Below, one piece after another: positions 1 to 6,564 of a stretch of DNA of 6,990 bases (position 1 is its first letter; each line of letters opens with the position of its first letter). The stretch is from Nitrospinota bacterium (lineage in GTDB: Bacteria > UBA8248 > JACPRG01), in the NCBI GenBank assembly GCA_030740135.1, contig JASLXW010000214.1, positions 1 to 6,990 of the forward strand, given 5' to 3'. Under the pieces are notes generated by a model. That model had not been told where the DNA came from. It saw only the letters and a program-made list of their open reading frames with translations, and made no database searches. A program made the position numbers and the translations under genes.

Positions 1-619
1 CCAAACACGGCATCGTGATGCCTGAGCACGTGTCCGGGGAATACGACAGGATCAGCATCCCGGTGCGTTTTTGAAGCTCCTCAAACACATCGGCGTGGAT
101 AGCGGAATTGACCAGCCCCGGGGTGTCGCTACAGTCCAAATACCGGATGGCGTTCCGCACGATTGCGTCGGACGGCATGAACCTGCTCTCGCTCCTGGGC
201 TTCGTGTAGATCAGGAGGTTCTCGTACAGGCCCCAGAGAGAATAATTCGGCCAGTTGTACTGGGCCCGGTGCCAGCGGACGATCTTCGCGCCGGTCTCCC
301 GGATGCTCCGGTGCAGATTGGATAGCGAATCCCGCAAAAGGCCATCGTCGTCGCTCAGAATGAGCCGGTACGTGCCGCGGGCCTGGGAGAGGCCGTATTC
401 CCAGTTCTTGCTCATGGCCAGCGGGGAGGGAGTTCGCAGGTACCTTACCTTGGGGTCTTGCTGCCCTCGGACCACGTCCTCGGTGTGGTCCACGGAACAA
501 TTGTCGCTCACAACCACTTCATAGTCGTCAAAGTCCTGGAATAGTGCCGTCTGGATGGCGTACTCAAGCGTCTTCGCCCGGTTCCGAGTCGGCATGACGA
601 TGGAGAAAAACGGTCTCAT
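1..619 (-). CDS. Family 2 glycosyltransferase, GT-A fold (partial, C-terminus beyond the left edge)
   Basis: Transfers a sugar from an activated donor, most likely in assembly of a surface glycan; cytoplasmic or membrane-associated. Reading the minus strand from ATG at 619 gives 206 open codons to the window edge. Visible are the N-terminal GT2 strand and nucleotide-binding segment SIVMPTRNR (residues 6-14), the VVSDNCSVDHT segment (36-46; compare the usual D-S-S-D-T loop) and a metal-binding DDD in LILSDDDG (90-92). The MSKNWEYGLSQARG stretch (69-82) is typical of GT2 enzymes just ahead of the DxD. A GGAGG lies 4 bases upstream of the ATG, which supports this start. No transmembrane segment is visible in the part present. 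It is transcribed in the same direction as the phosphoesterase upstream, but a gap with its own promoter separates them. Acceptor and sugar cannot be told from sequence. Family assignment is firm; role in a glycan cluster is inferred from context. Confidence 0.9.
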   Translation of the reverse strand, partial: MRPFFSIVMPTRNRAKTLEYAIQTALFQDFDDYEVVVSDNCSVDHTEDVVRGQQDPKVRYLRTPSPLAMSKNWEYGLSQARGTYRLILSDDDGLLRDSLSNLHRSIRETGAKIVRWHRAQYNWPNYSLWGLYENLLIYTKPRSESRFMPSDAIVRNAIRYLDCSDTPGLVNSAIHADVFEELQKRTGMLILSYSPDTCSGITMPCL

Positions 620-892
620 GGAGCCTCCGACGGGGGAAACGCGCACGCCCCGCCCACAGATTTTTTTAAGTATAAAGGTGGCTTACCCACACGGAAAACC
701 ATCGGTCCAGGGAACAACCCGCGGGATTTTCCCTCATCCTTTCGGTCTCGATCCCCCAGGGTGGGGGAAATCCTCCCTTGAGCTCAGCCCCTGACCGGGG
801 TGCTTTACCCTGGCCTCCCCTTGACGCGGCCCGACCGACGCCCCGTATCGGCGCCTTGCGGACCCGACTGCTCGGACATCAATGGGTTGGAA

Positions 893-920
893 ATTATATC
901 CACTCGCTTCCGGGGATCAA
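893..920 (-). promoter_or_regulatory. Putative sigma70 promoter reading left into the glycosyltransferase
   Basis: On the minus strand, TTGATC (920-915; 4 of 6 to consensus, TTGA intact) is followed by a 16-base spacer and a perfect TATAAT (898-893). Transcription would start near 886 and read through a long leader to the ATG at 619. The element lies just downstream of the hairpin that follows the phosphoesterase, so the two genes may be separate transcription units. The call rests on hexamer match and position only. Confidence 0.5.
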
Positions 921-928
921 GTCCACCG

Positions 929-964
929 GGCCTCCGACGGGAGGGGGGCCCTCCGGAGGAGGCC
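929..964 (-). terminator. GC-rich two-part hairpin after the phosphoesterase stop; possible terminator
   Basis: Outer arms GGCCTCC (929-935) and GGAGGCC (958-964) pair perfectly, 7 bp. Inner arms GGAGGG (940-945) and CCCTCC (949-954) pair perfectly, 6 bp, around a 3-base loop. The stem begins 8 bases after the phosphoesterase stop codon. No T-run follows on the minus strand, so it is not a standard intrinsic terminator. It could protect the mRNA end or act with Rho. Confidence 0.35.
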
Positions 965-971
965 TGGGCTG

Positions 972-2063
972 TCACTTCGACGGCCCGGGCGGTGCTGTCG
1001 CCTTCCTTCTTCTGGTCCAGAGGAGCGCCCCGCCGAGAGTCAAGAACGCCAAGAGAAACCCCGACCAGAAGTGTTTGCTGGAAACCACCGAGGCCGATTT
1101 CGACAAGACTCCCTTCTGGGATCTCTCCCGGAAATACTCCTTCCAAAATGACACCCCATAGTTCCCGATTGGCCCGAAGGTCTTTCCGGCCAGCGCGACC
1201 ACCTGGAATTCCGCCTTTTTTCCTTTGGAGATGCGGGCCAGGACGAGCGCGTCGTTTTCCGTATCGCCGATTCCGGCGGCGATGTAAGTGATGTTCGAGC
1301 CCTTCTCCTTCTCGTAAAACACCGAAAAGGACGAGGACAACCCGATATCGCCGCTGACGAAATAAATGTATTTCTCCGGGAGAGCCCGCAGTCTCGGTAG
1401 CACGGTCTTCGAGAGGATCGAGGCATCATGGGGAAGGGAATACGGGTCGTTCACGTAGGGAATAATCTCGTCGTAAGGAGGATTTCCCTCCGTCCACAGC
1501 AGGCGGTGGGTAAAGACGAAGAGGTGCTTCAACTGCGGGGACTTCTCGAACCGGGCGATCTGCCCGAGGAGGAAATCCAGCTGCGGTCCCTCGATCCTCC
1601 CGTTCCCCTCTTCGCTGTCCAGGAACAGAAAAAGCCCGTCCGCATATTGGAAGGCTCCGTATGTCTTCCCGAAATACCTCGAATACAGTTGCCGATCGTA
1701 CAGATCGTGGTTCCCCGGCGCGTTGAACACCGGAAACGCCAGCTTGGACAGGAACGAATCCCTCAGCTTCCGGATCTCGTCCTCGCGCGGCCGCTGGAAG
1801 ATGTCCCCGGCCAGGACCATGAACGCAGGCCGCGCGTCGTTCAGGAGACCGATGTTCGCCAGGAGCGAGGCGGCGGGAAAGGGCGAATCATTGTGGGAGC
1901 CGTAAATGTGGCCGGCGATGAAAAAGGAGTATTCCTTAACATTCTCGCCGGAGCCCAGGGGAAGGCTATTGAGGGAGGATTGAATAGAAGGCGCCGCCCG
2001 CGGCGCACCGGCGAGAAAAATGAGCCCCGCAAGGAAGAACAGCAACAGGATCGCCCGCTTCAT
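972..2063 (-). CDS. Exported, C-terminally membrane-anchored calcineurin-like metallophosphoesterase
   Basis: Predicted 363-residue phosphoesterase acting outside the inner membrane; substrate unknown. Residues 1-24 form a signal peptide (MKRAILLLFFLAGLIFLAGAP with AxA-like sites). Family motifs follow: AGHIYG (50-55) where DxH is expected, LAGDIF (84-89), APGNHD (115-120) and FTH (184-186). SGDIG (237-241) stands where a GHxH would be expected. The GD and GNHD motifs make the fold assignment firm, but the first metal Asp and the final GHxH look replaced. A hydrophobic segment near residues 331-349 followed by RRRK predicts a single C-terminal anchor with the catalytic domain outside. I chose ATG at 2063 because it starts the signal peptide. 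The frame stays open upstream to ATGs at 2162, 2156 and 2105 and a TTG at 2180, but those would bury the signal sequence and lack a clear ribosome site. The ribosome site at 2063 is also weak. Its place in a glycan cluster hints at a lipid- or sugar-phosphate substrate, as inference only. Confidence 0.85.
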   Translation of the reverse strand: MKRAILLLFFLAGLIFLAGAPRAAPSIQSSLNSLPLGSGENVKEYSFFIAGHIYGSHNDSPFPAASLLANIGLLNDARPAFMVLAGDIFQRPREDEIRKLRDSFLSKLAFPVFNAPGNHDLYDRQLYSRYFGKTYGAFQYADGLFLFLDSEEGNGRIEGPQLDFLLGQIARFEKSPQLKHLFVFTHRLLWTEGNPPYDEIIPYVNDPYSLPHDASILSKTVLPRLRALPEKYIYFVSGDIGLSSSFSVFYEKEKGSNITYIAAGIGDTENDALVLARISKGKKAEFQVVALAGKTFGPIGNYGVSFWKEYFRERSQKGVLSKSASVVSSKHFWSGFLLAFLTLGGALLWTRRRKATAPPGPSK

Positions 2064-2432
2064 GGTCTCGATACTTTCAAACCGTAGCGGCCTTCTGTTG
2101 TGCATGCGGAAAAATGACCTGTATTTTCTTTCTTCACAGCCGCCCGTTCGCGACATCGTCATGGATGGAAATGATAACAAAATGAATCGAATCGCTAAAG
2201 CGCAATCATAGGTCCGTCAGCCTTTTGCAAATCCCTCTCAGTTAAATTATACAAGCCCCTATATGAATTTATCGTCCGGACTCGGCGGCGAAGAGGCGGG
2301 ACATGACCAGATTTTTATCATTCGAGAGGAATTCCAAAGGGCGTCTCGCGGTAAAAACTGGCGCCGGATTCGCCGACTGCACGACTTTTCTGTGTCTCGC
2401 CATCAAGCAGGCCCCCGCTTCACGGAGGCCCC
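2064..2432. other. Divergent intergenic region, 369 bases, regulatory
   Basis: Separates the leftward phosphoesterase from the rightward GT2. The middle (about 2160-2280) is clearly richer in A+T than the flanking genes. It holds candidate -10 elements for both directions on one core. Short open frames cross it but show no ribosome site or recognisable protein. The part from 2064 to about 2180 could be the 5' end of the phosphoesterase gene if a longer start were used. Confidence 0.5.
2225..2253 (+). promoter_or_regulatory. Putative promoter reading right into the GT2 at 2433, sharing its core with a leftward -10
   Basis: TTGCAA (2225-2230) and TATACA (2248-2253) are exactly 17 bases apart; each matches consensus at 4 of 6 positions. 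Transcription from about 2260 would leave a 170-base leader. On the opposite strand the same bases give a perfect TATAAT (2251-2246) facing the phosphoesterase, though with no good -35. The two directions would compete for the same site. Confidence 0.4.
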
Positions 2433-3167
2433 ATGCTGTCGGGGAAAGGAATCATGCCGCCTGACCATCTCGATATATCGGTCATCATCCCGGGCTACAA
2501 CGAGGAGGCAAGCATCGAGGCTTCCGTCTCCCGGTGCCTTGCCGCGCTGAAGGCGCTCAAGGTCTCCCACGAGATCCTCCTCGTTGACGATGCCAGCACG
2601 GACGCCACGTCCACCATCGCCGATCGCCTGGCAGAGGAGCATCCTTCGGTGCGCGTCATCCATAACCCCATCAACCTGGGGGTCGGGACGAGTCTCCTCG
2701 TCGGGGCGAGGGCGGCCCGGGGCAATGTCACAATTCACAACGGCATGGACCTCCCGTTCGACCCCAGCGACCTGGGCAAGGTGCTGCCGCATTTTCCGCA
2801 GGCCGACGTCGTTGTCGTGATCCGAACCGACCGCTCCGCCCACTCGCCCTGGCGAAGACTGACCTCCTTCGTACACCATTGGCTGGTGAGGCTTCTGTTC
2901 TGGATCGACGTGCCAGACCTCAATTTCACCCAGGCCTACAAGCGGGAGGTGATCCAGAGCCTGCCCGTCAAGGCGCGGAGCCCTGCCTTCGTCACGCCCG
3001 AGCTCATCATCCGTGCCCGGGACGCCGGGTACCGTCTCGCCCAGGTGCGGGCCGTGTTCCACCGGCGGGAGAGCGGCGCCCCCTATTACGGAAGGCCGCG
3101 CGACATCCTATGGACGCTGGCCGACATAGCGAGCTTCTGGATCGAGCGCCACCTCCGCCGGGGATAG
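2433..3167 (+). CDS. GT2 glycosyltransferase, dolichyl/polyprenyl-phosphate sugar synthase type
   Basis: Likely moves a sugar from a nucleotide donor to a lipid-phosphate or glycan acceptor at the cytoplasmic membrane face. The 244-residue protein has the GT2 start ISVIIPGYNEE (15-25) and the nucleotide-binding LLVDDASTDAT (49-59). HNPINLGVGTSLLVGARAA (77-95) matches the N-x-G-x-G helix common to DPM1-like enzymes. The DxD region reads NGMDLPFDP (103-111), where DADxQxxP is usual, so the first Asp appears to be Gly. The C-terminal part HRRESGAPYYGRPRDI resembles the acceptor-side segment of the family. It has no C-terminal membrane helices, like soluble DPM1-type enzymes. Two starts are possible: ATG 2433 with GGAGG 4 bases upstream (chosen), and ATG 2454 with AAGGA close upstream, which would remove 7 residues. 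It reads away from the phosphoesterase, and a separate promoter follows it. Confidence 0.88.
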   Translation: MLSGKGIMPPDHLDISVIIPGYNEEASIEASVSRCLAALKALKVSHEILLVDDASTDATSTIADRLAEEHPSVRVIHNPINLGVGTSLLVGARAARGNVTIHNGMDLPFDPSDLGKVLPHFPQADVVVVIRTDRSAHSPWRRLTSFVHHWLVRLLFWIDVPDLNFTQAYKREVIQSLPVKARSPAFVTPELIIRARDAGYRLAQVRAVFHRRESGAPYYGRPRDILWTLADIASFWIERHLRRG

Positions 3168-3214
3168 GGGAGCCCGCCTAGAGGCGTCGGAATGGCTTTT
3201 CCCTCTAACGGGGC

Positions 3215-3242
3215 TTGACCAATTCTCCCTCCGCATTATGAT
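3215..3242 (+). promoter_or_regulatory. Putative sigma70 promoter of the radical SAM operon
   Basis: TTGACC (3215-3220; 5 of 6) and TATGAT (3237-3242; 5 of 6) with a 16-base spacer. This is the best two-box match in the window. The start point would be near 3249, giving an untranslated leader of about 87 bases before ATG 3336. That leader contains a small CGGGG-CAA-CCCCG hairpin (3308-3320) just before the ribosome-binding region. Confidence 0.55.
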
Positions 3243-3335
3243 GGTCTGTCGGCTGTTTGATTTGGTCCACAAGCCGGGATTTTTTCGGGAGATAGGGGAA
3301 GCGGGTGCGGGGCAACCCCGTGGGGGGCGTCACGA

Positions 3336-4397
3336 ATGAAGTCGGCCCAAAAGCAAGCGGATCCGACGCCTGTCAAATACGGGTTTCCGTCGGAGGACGC
3401 ACGGGATTTCCCCTCCATGGTCATCCTGGAGAACACGACCGTCTGCAACCTCCGCTGCATCCACTGTCCCCAGGGCCAGGGCTACCCGGAGCACCCGGAC
3501 TACAAGCCCCTCTACATGGAATGGGACATCTATAAGAAGATCATCGACGAGATCGCCGAGAATAAGATCACTCTCCTGCGGTATTCCCCGGCGGGCGAGG
3601 CCCTCGTCCATCCCCAGTTCCTGGATCAGCTCGCCTACGCCAATGCCAAGGGCATCTCCCCAGTCAACCTGACCACCACCGCCCTGACGCTCGACACTGC
3701 GGCCATCGAGAACGGGAAGCGGATTCCCGGCAAGACGATCATGGACCGCCTCCTCGACCACGGCCTCGACATCATCGACATCAGCCTCGACGCGGCGACG
3801 AGGGAAGGCTACGAGACCGTCCGGGTCGGCTCCAACTACCACCGCGTCTGGTCCAACGTGCACCGTCTCCTCTACCTGCGCGAAAAGAAGAAGGCGCACA
3901 CGAAGGTGATGCTCAGCATCATCGACCAACCCGAGTCGCACGAGGAAGTGCAGCAGTTCGTGAACTACTGGACCCCTCTGGTGGATCGGGTCCTTGTTCG
4001 AAACTACGTGGAGAACCTAGGCCTAAGCCCCCTCAGGCCCGGTACAGAGGATAATCTGTTGGCTGAGCCCGTTCGCTGGCCATGCCCGCAGTTCTGGAAG
4101 CGCGTCACCATCGGGCCCGACGGGCACGTCCGGTTCTGCGTCGTGGACTGGCTGGAGCAGACCAACATCGGTGACCTCAGAACCCGGACGATCAAAGAGA
4201 TATGGAAGAGCCCCGAGTACGAAAGGCTGAGGGAGTGCCATCTGGGCGAAAGGTACGAAGAAGCGCATTCCCTCTGCGGCCCCTGCACGGATTGGAAAGC
4301 CATGCGGTGGGAATGGGGCTTCGAGGTGGCTGTGAGCGCCGTGATGGGCGGCACGGGGAAAAACGGAGGGAATGCCTCTCTGAAAATTCTGAGTTAA
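3336..4397 (+). CDS. Radical SAM protein with C-terminal half-SPASM cluster region (first of a tandem pair)
   Basis: A 353-residue cytoplasmic iron-sulfur enzyme expected to cleave S-adenosylmethionine to a 5'-deoxyadenosyl radical. The [4Fe-4S] motif CNLRCIHC is at Cys 37/41/44, and SPAGEALVHP (84-93) holds the GGE-like SAM-binding motif. ISLDA is the later beta-strand motif. The C-terminal part has C250, C268 (in FCVVDW), C314 and C317 (CGPC), with one further Cys at 301. C250 and C268 are separated by 17 residues around a G-P-D-G turn, as in SPASM domains. Four Cys suggest one auxiliary cluster rather than the two of a full SPASM. ATG 3336 is the only sensible start before the cluster; the G-rich stretch upstream is a weak ribosome site. 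It is followed 10 bases later by a related enzyme, so the two are almost certainly co-transcribed. Substrate unknown. Neighbouring sugar enzymes favour a sugar or cyclitol substrate over a peptide; no precursor peptide is visible. Confidence 0.9.
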   Translation: MKSAQKQADPTPVKYGFPSEDARDFPSMVILENTTVCNLRCIHCPQGQGYPEHPDYKPLYMEWDIYKKIIDEIAENKITLLRYSPAGEALVHPQFLDQLAYANAKGISPVNLTTTALTLDTAAIENGKRIPGKTIMDRLLDHGLDIIDISLDAATREGYETVRVGSNYHRVWSNVHRLLYLREKKKAHTKVMLSIIDQPESHEEVQQFVNYWTPLVDRVLVRNYVENLGLSPLRPGTEDNLLAEPVRWPCPQFWKRVTIGPDGHVRFCVVDWLEQTNIGDLRTRTIKEIWKSPEYERLRECHLGERYEEAHSLCGPCTDWKAMRWEWGFEVAVSAVMGGTGKNGGNASLKILS

Positions 4398-4400
4398 GGA
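4396..4400 (+). promoter_or_regulatory. Ribosome-binding site overlapping the upstream stop codon
   Basis: AAGGA lies 7 bases before ATG 4408 and shares its first two A's with the TAA stop of the first radical SAM gene (4395-4397). The overlap fits tight translational coupling of the tandem pair and fixes the start of the second enzyme. Confidence 0.7.
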
Positions 4401-4407
4401 ATCGAAG

Positions 4408-5493
4408 ATGGTTTCGAACATCTCCCCGGCCGAGTCCAGATTCCTCCGGCCCTACAACCAGAGACACCAGAGGACGCCCCTGCGGGATCTGTTGCCCCTG
4501 GATACTCCTCTGGCAGTTCTGATCGATCCCACCAACGCCTGCAACTTCAAATGCGTGTTCTGCCCGACGGGGAATCCCGACCTTCTTCGGTCCGTCGGGC
4601 GACCAGTTGGCATGATGAAGCTAGACCTGTTCGGTAGAATCATCGACGGCATGAAGGACTTTCCCCGCCGAGTCCGGGTCCTCCACCTCTACAAGGACGG
4701 CGAACCCTTGCTGCACAAGAGCCTCCCGGAGATGGTCGCCCGCGCCAAGTCCGCCGGCGTGGCCGAATCCGTTGAGACCACCACCAACGGATCGCTGCTC
4801 ACCACTGAGATTGCGGAGGCACTGATTGAAGCCGGACTCGATTGCATTCGGATTTCGGTCTATGGCCTGGAAGATGATGGTTATCGGAAGATCACGCAGA
4901 CACACTCGGATTTCGAGAAGATCAGGCGGAATGTGGCCTCCATTTACGAGATGAAAGAAAGGAAGAACTCTCCTCTTCGGGTCCACTGTAAAATCACCGA
5001 CGCTGGTCTGACGGATGTGGAAAAAGAGGCGTTCATTCGGGATTTCGGCCCCTTGTCGGACAGCTTCAATATCGACTCGCTCATGGGGTGGAGCAATACG
5101 CTCGACAAGGACATGACCCTGGGGCTCCAGCCCGCAACAGGCATGTCCGGCGTCGATCGGATCAATCCGGATCGCAGGGTGTGTCCCGAACCGTTCATGA
5201 AGATGTCGATCAACTACAACGGAAAGGTCTCCGTATGCTGCGTCGATTGGGGCATGGACACCATCGTCGGCGACGTTTCCACTCAAAGTCTCGTGGAGAT
5301 CTGGAACGGCGAGGCGCTCAGGGAATTCCGCCTCGCTCACCTGCGGGGGGCCCGGGAGACGATCCCGGCCTGTCTGGGTTGCCATTACGTCAGCGGGATC
5401 AGCGCAGACAGTGATCTGGACGAACCGCGCTACCACCTGTTGGGCGTCTATGGCGATAAGTGGAAAAACGGAGCCGTCGGAGCCATCGACTAG
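4408..5493 (+). CDS. Radical SAM protein with C-terminal half-SPASM cluster region (second of a tandem pair)
   Basis: A 361-residue radical SAM enzyme. The cluster motif CNFKCVFC is at Cys 45/49/52, preceded by IDPTNA. LYKDGEPLLHK (94-104) holds the GE motif, ETTTNGS the next SAM-contact strand and IRISVYG a further barrel strand. The C-terminal region has C259, C277-C278 (VCCVDW), C322 and C325 (CLGC). The 17-residue spacing C259-C277, the C-x-VDW motif and the I-x-GD...EIW helix recur in the preceding protein, so the two are paralogues with a shared auxiliary-cluster layout. N-terminal regions and substrate-facing loops differ, so they probably do different steps or form a pair rather than being redundant copies. 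The start is fixed by AAGGA 7 bases upstream. The methyltransferase follows after 37 bases. The reaction cannot be read from sequence; oxidation, epimerisation or deamination of a sugar carbon are the leading options by context. Confidence 0.9.
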   Translation: MVSNISPAESRFLRPYNQRHQRTPLRDLLPLDTPLAVLIDPTNACNFKCVFCPTGNPDLLRSVGRPVGMMKLDLFGRIIDGMKDFPRRVRVLHLYKDGEPLLHKSLPEMVARAKSAGVAESVETTTNGSLLTTEIAEALIEAGLDCIRISVYGLEDDGYRKITQTHSDFEKIRRNVASIYEMKERKNSPLRVHCKITDAGLTDVEKEAFIRDFGPLSDSFNIDSLMGWSNTLDKDMTLGLQPATGMSGVDRINPDRRVCPEPFMKMSINYNGKVSVCCVDWGMDTIVGDVSTQSLVEIWNGEALREFRLAHLRGARETIPACLGCHYVSGISADSDLDEPRYHLLGVYGDKWKNGAVGAID

Positions 5494-5530
5494 GCCCGTC
5501 CGCCTGATCTTGCCATAAAGAAGACCTCCG

Positions 5531-6406
5531 ATGCCGGGAAAATCTGTCGTTCGTGAAATCTCAAGAGTAAGCCGAGAGAACGAACTTGGTCACTACGGTT
5601 TCTTCGGGCAGACGTGGAAGGCGCTCCGCGACGAGCCCGCCGACCTCCTGGAGTATTTCTTCCGCACGGTTTACATGACGGCGAGGTTCTTGTTTTCGGT
5701 CAATATTCCTGGCCTCGGGTTTAGGGATCGGTTCCGGCTTCTCCGCAAGATCATGCAGATCAGCTTGAAAGTTCCCGGTTGCGTGTTCCCGATCGACTAT
5801 CTTTGTCTGGTCGAGGGTATTTATTCCACTCCGAGCGAAGGCGTCATTCTCGAGGTGGGCACGTTCATGGGCCAGTCGACCAGCCTCTTGAGCTTCATCG
5901 CGGCGATGCGGGGCCAGAAAATGGTGACTGTCGATACCTTCGCCGGACTTCCGGAGAGTGACGAGAATCCCTACATTTCGCCGGACGGGCCCGGGCGGCA
6001 GTACATTTTCAAAGAAGGCGCGGTCTCTTCGACCATCGAGGAGTTTCGTTCGAACATCGAGCGGTACGGTGTACCACATGCGGTGGAAGTGATCGCTTCC
6101 GATATCCGGAGTCTCGCGGAAATTCCTCTCCATGACGACCGCTCCATCTCATTCTGCTTCTTCGACGTGGACCTTCTTTCCTCATACAAGGGGTGCCTAC
6201 GGGCCGTTGCAAAGCAGTTGGCGGATGAGGCCACGATCTATCTTCACGAAGGTGCTTTGTCACCCATTCGGGAACTTGTGCTAGACGAGAATTTCTGGCA
6301 TTCATTGGGCATCGCCGCCCCGAAGGTTACGTTCCCGCATGAGCGCTTTCATTTCCGGACGAACTTGGCCGCCCTTTCGTTCGTTCTCATCCCCAAGGCA
6401 GATTGA
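5531..6406 (+). CDS. TylF/MycF-like SAM-dependent methyltransferase, probably sugar O-methyltransferase
   Basis: A 291-residue class I methyltransferase, predicted to transfer a methyl group from S-adenosylmethionine to a sugar hydroxyl. Signature parts are EVGTFMGQST (108-117; glycine-rich SAM loop), VDTFAGLPE (134-142; the strand and loop typical of the TylF family) and FFDVDLLSSYKGCL (from about 210), which matches the D-x-D-x-Y-x-S-T segment of macrocin O-methyltransferases. The family's later metal-binding DD pair appears as HE at 239-240 (YLHEG), so metal binding may be changed. About 100 residues precede the SAM fold, including an aromatic, partly amphipathic stretch (39-68) that could contact another protein or membrane. 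The ribosome site is weak (an AAAGAAG stretch ends 8 bases before the ATG), but no earlier start is available. It lies 37 bases after the second radical SAM gene in the same direction, so it is probably in the same operon. Confidence 0.85.
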   Translation: MPGKSVVREISRVSRENELGHYGFFGQTWKALRDEPADLLEYFFRTVYMTARFLFSVNIPGLGFRDRFRLLRKIMQISLKVPGCVFPIDYLCLVEGIYSTPSEGVILEVGTFMGQSTSLLSFIAAMRGQKMVTVDTFAGLPESDENPYISPDGPGRQYIFKEGAVSSTIEEFRSNIERYGVPHAVEVIASDIRSLAEIPLHDDRSISFCFFDVDLLSSYKGCLRAVAKQLADEATIYLHEGALSPIRELVLDENFWHSLGIAAPKVTFPHERFHFRTNLAALSFVLIPKAD

Positions 6407-6475
6407 TTGCTCTCAGCTCTGGTTGTGCTCTCTCCGGATGGTGGACATCCTGCGGTGGCGGGCGGGTAGAGCCGC

Positions 6476-6511
6476 CTCTGGCCATGTGGAGGAAGCGGGA
6501 TGCGGCCAGAG
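6476..6511. repeat. 8-bp perfect inverted repeat between methyltransferase and aminotransferase genes
   Basis: CTCTGGCC (6476-6483) and GGCCAGAG (6504-6511) are perfect complements with a 20-base loop. They sit in the 158-base gap 6407-6564, which holds no convincing gene. No T-run follows, so an intrinsic terminator is unlikely. It may be an mRNA hairpin that sets expression of the aminotransferase, or a regulator site. It could also arise by chance in GC-rich DNA. Confidence 0.4.
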
Positions 6512-6550
6512 AAATGAGTGCGTGGTCTTCAATGAACCTCCTAACTTGTT

Positions 6551-6557
6551 GGAGAGG
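6551..6557 (+). promoter_or_regulatory. Strong ribosome-binding site that fixes a TTG start
   Basis: GGAGAGG is followed by 7 bases and then TTG 6565. An in-frame TAA at 6559-6561 rules out any start further upstream. This combination makes TTG the start codon of the aminotransferase. Confidence 0.75.
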
Positions 6558-6564
6558 ATAATCC

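Larger units (their letters stand above)
620..971 (-). other. 352-base non-coding gap: hairpin, promoter and structured leader for the left glycosyltransferase
   Basis: I find no convincing gene here. Read on the minus strand, the order is: GC-rich hairpin (964-929), promoter (920-893), then about 265 bases of potential leader to the ATG at 619. The leader can form a stem between plus-strand GGATTTTCCC (724-733) and GGGAAATCC (765-773), 9 pairs with one bulged base. A competing hairpin pairs 752-757 with 763-768. Closer to the gene, a second TATACT-like -10 box sits at 674-669 with no good -35, so a shorter transcript is possible. The leader does not match any riboswitch class whose conserved core I can recognise. 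Confidence 0.5.

Noticed and set aside
680..760. GAAA-loop and ACCGATGG-like bits on the minus strand reminiscent of a cyclic-di-GMP riboswitch
   Set aside because: The conserved core of that class is absent and the shared pieces are only a few bases long.
623..941. 12-base direct repeat GCCTCCGACGGG at 623-634 and 930-941
   Set aside because: One exact 12-mer pair is expected by chance in about 7 kb, and the copies sit in unrelated settings (ribosome site and hairpin).
1428..2087. 219-codon plus-strand open frame opposite the phosphoesterase
   Set aside because: The product is low in hydrophobic core residues and has no recognisable motif, while the opposite strand carries GD/GNHD motifs and a signal peptide.
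3168..3335. Searched as a place for a RiPP precursor peptide next to the radical SAM genes
   Set aside because: No short frame with a ribosome site and a Cys-, Gly- or aromatic-rich core is visible; the gap is explained by a promoter and leader.
4621..5436. Long open frame of 271 codons on the minus strand opposite the second radical SAM gene
   Set aside because: It is a shadow of a GC-rich coding frame; the plus-strand protein has clear family motifs, and the minus product shows none.
6451..6470. Resemblance of the G-rich stretch to the ops/JUMPstart element of polysaccharide operons
   Set aside because: The core GGCGGTAG is not present; GGCGGGTAG has an extra base and lies mid-operon rather than in an operon leader.
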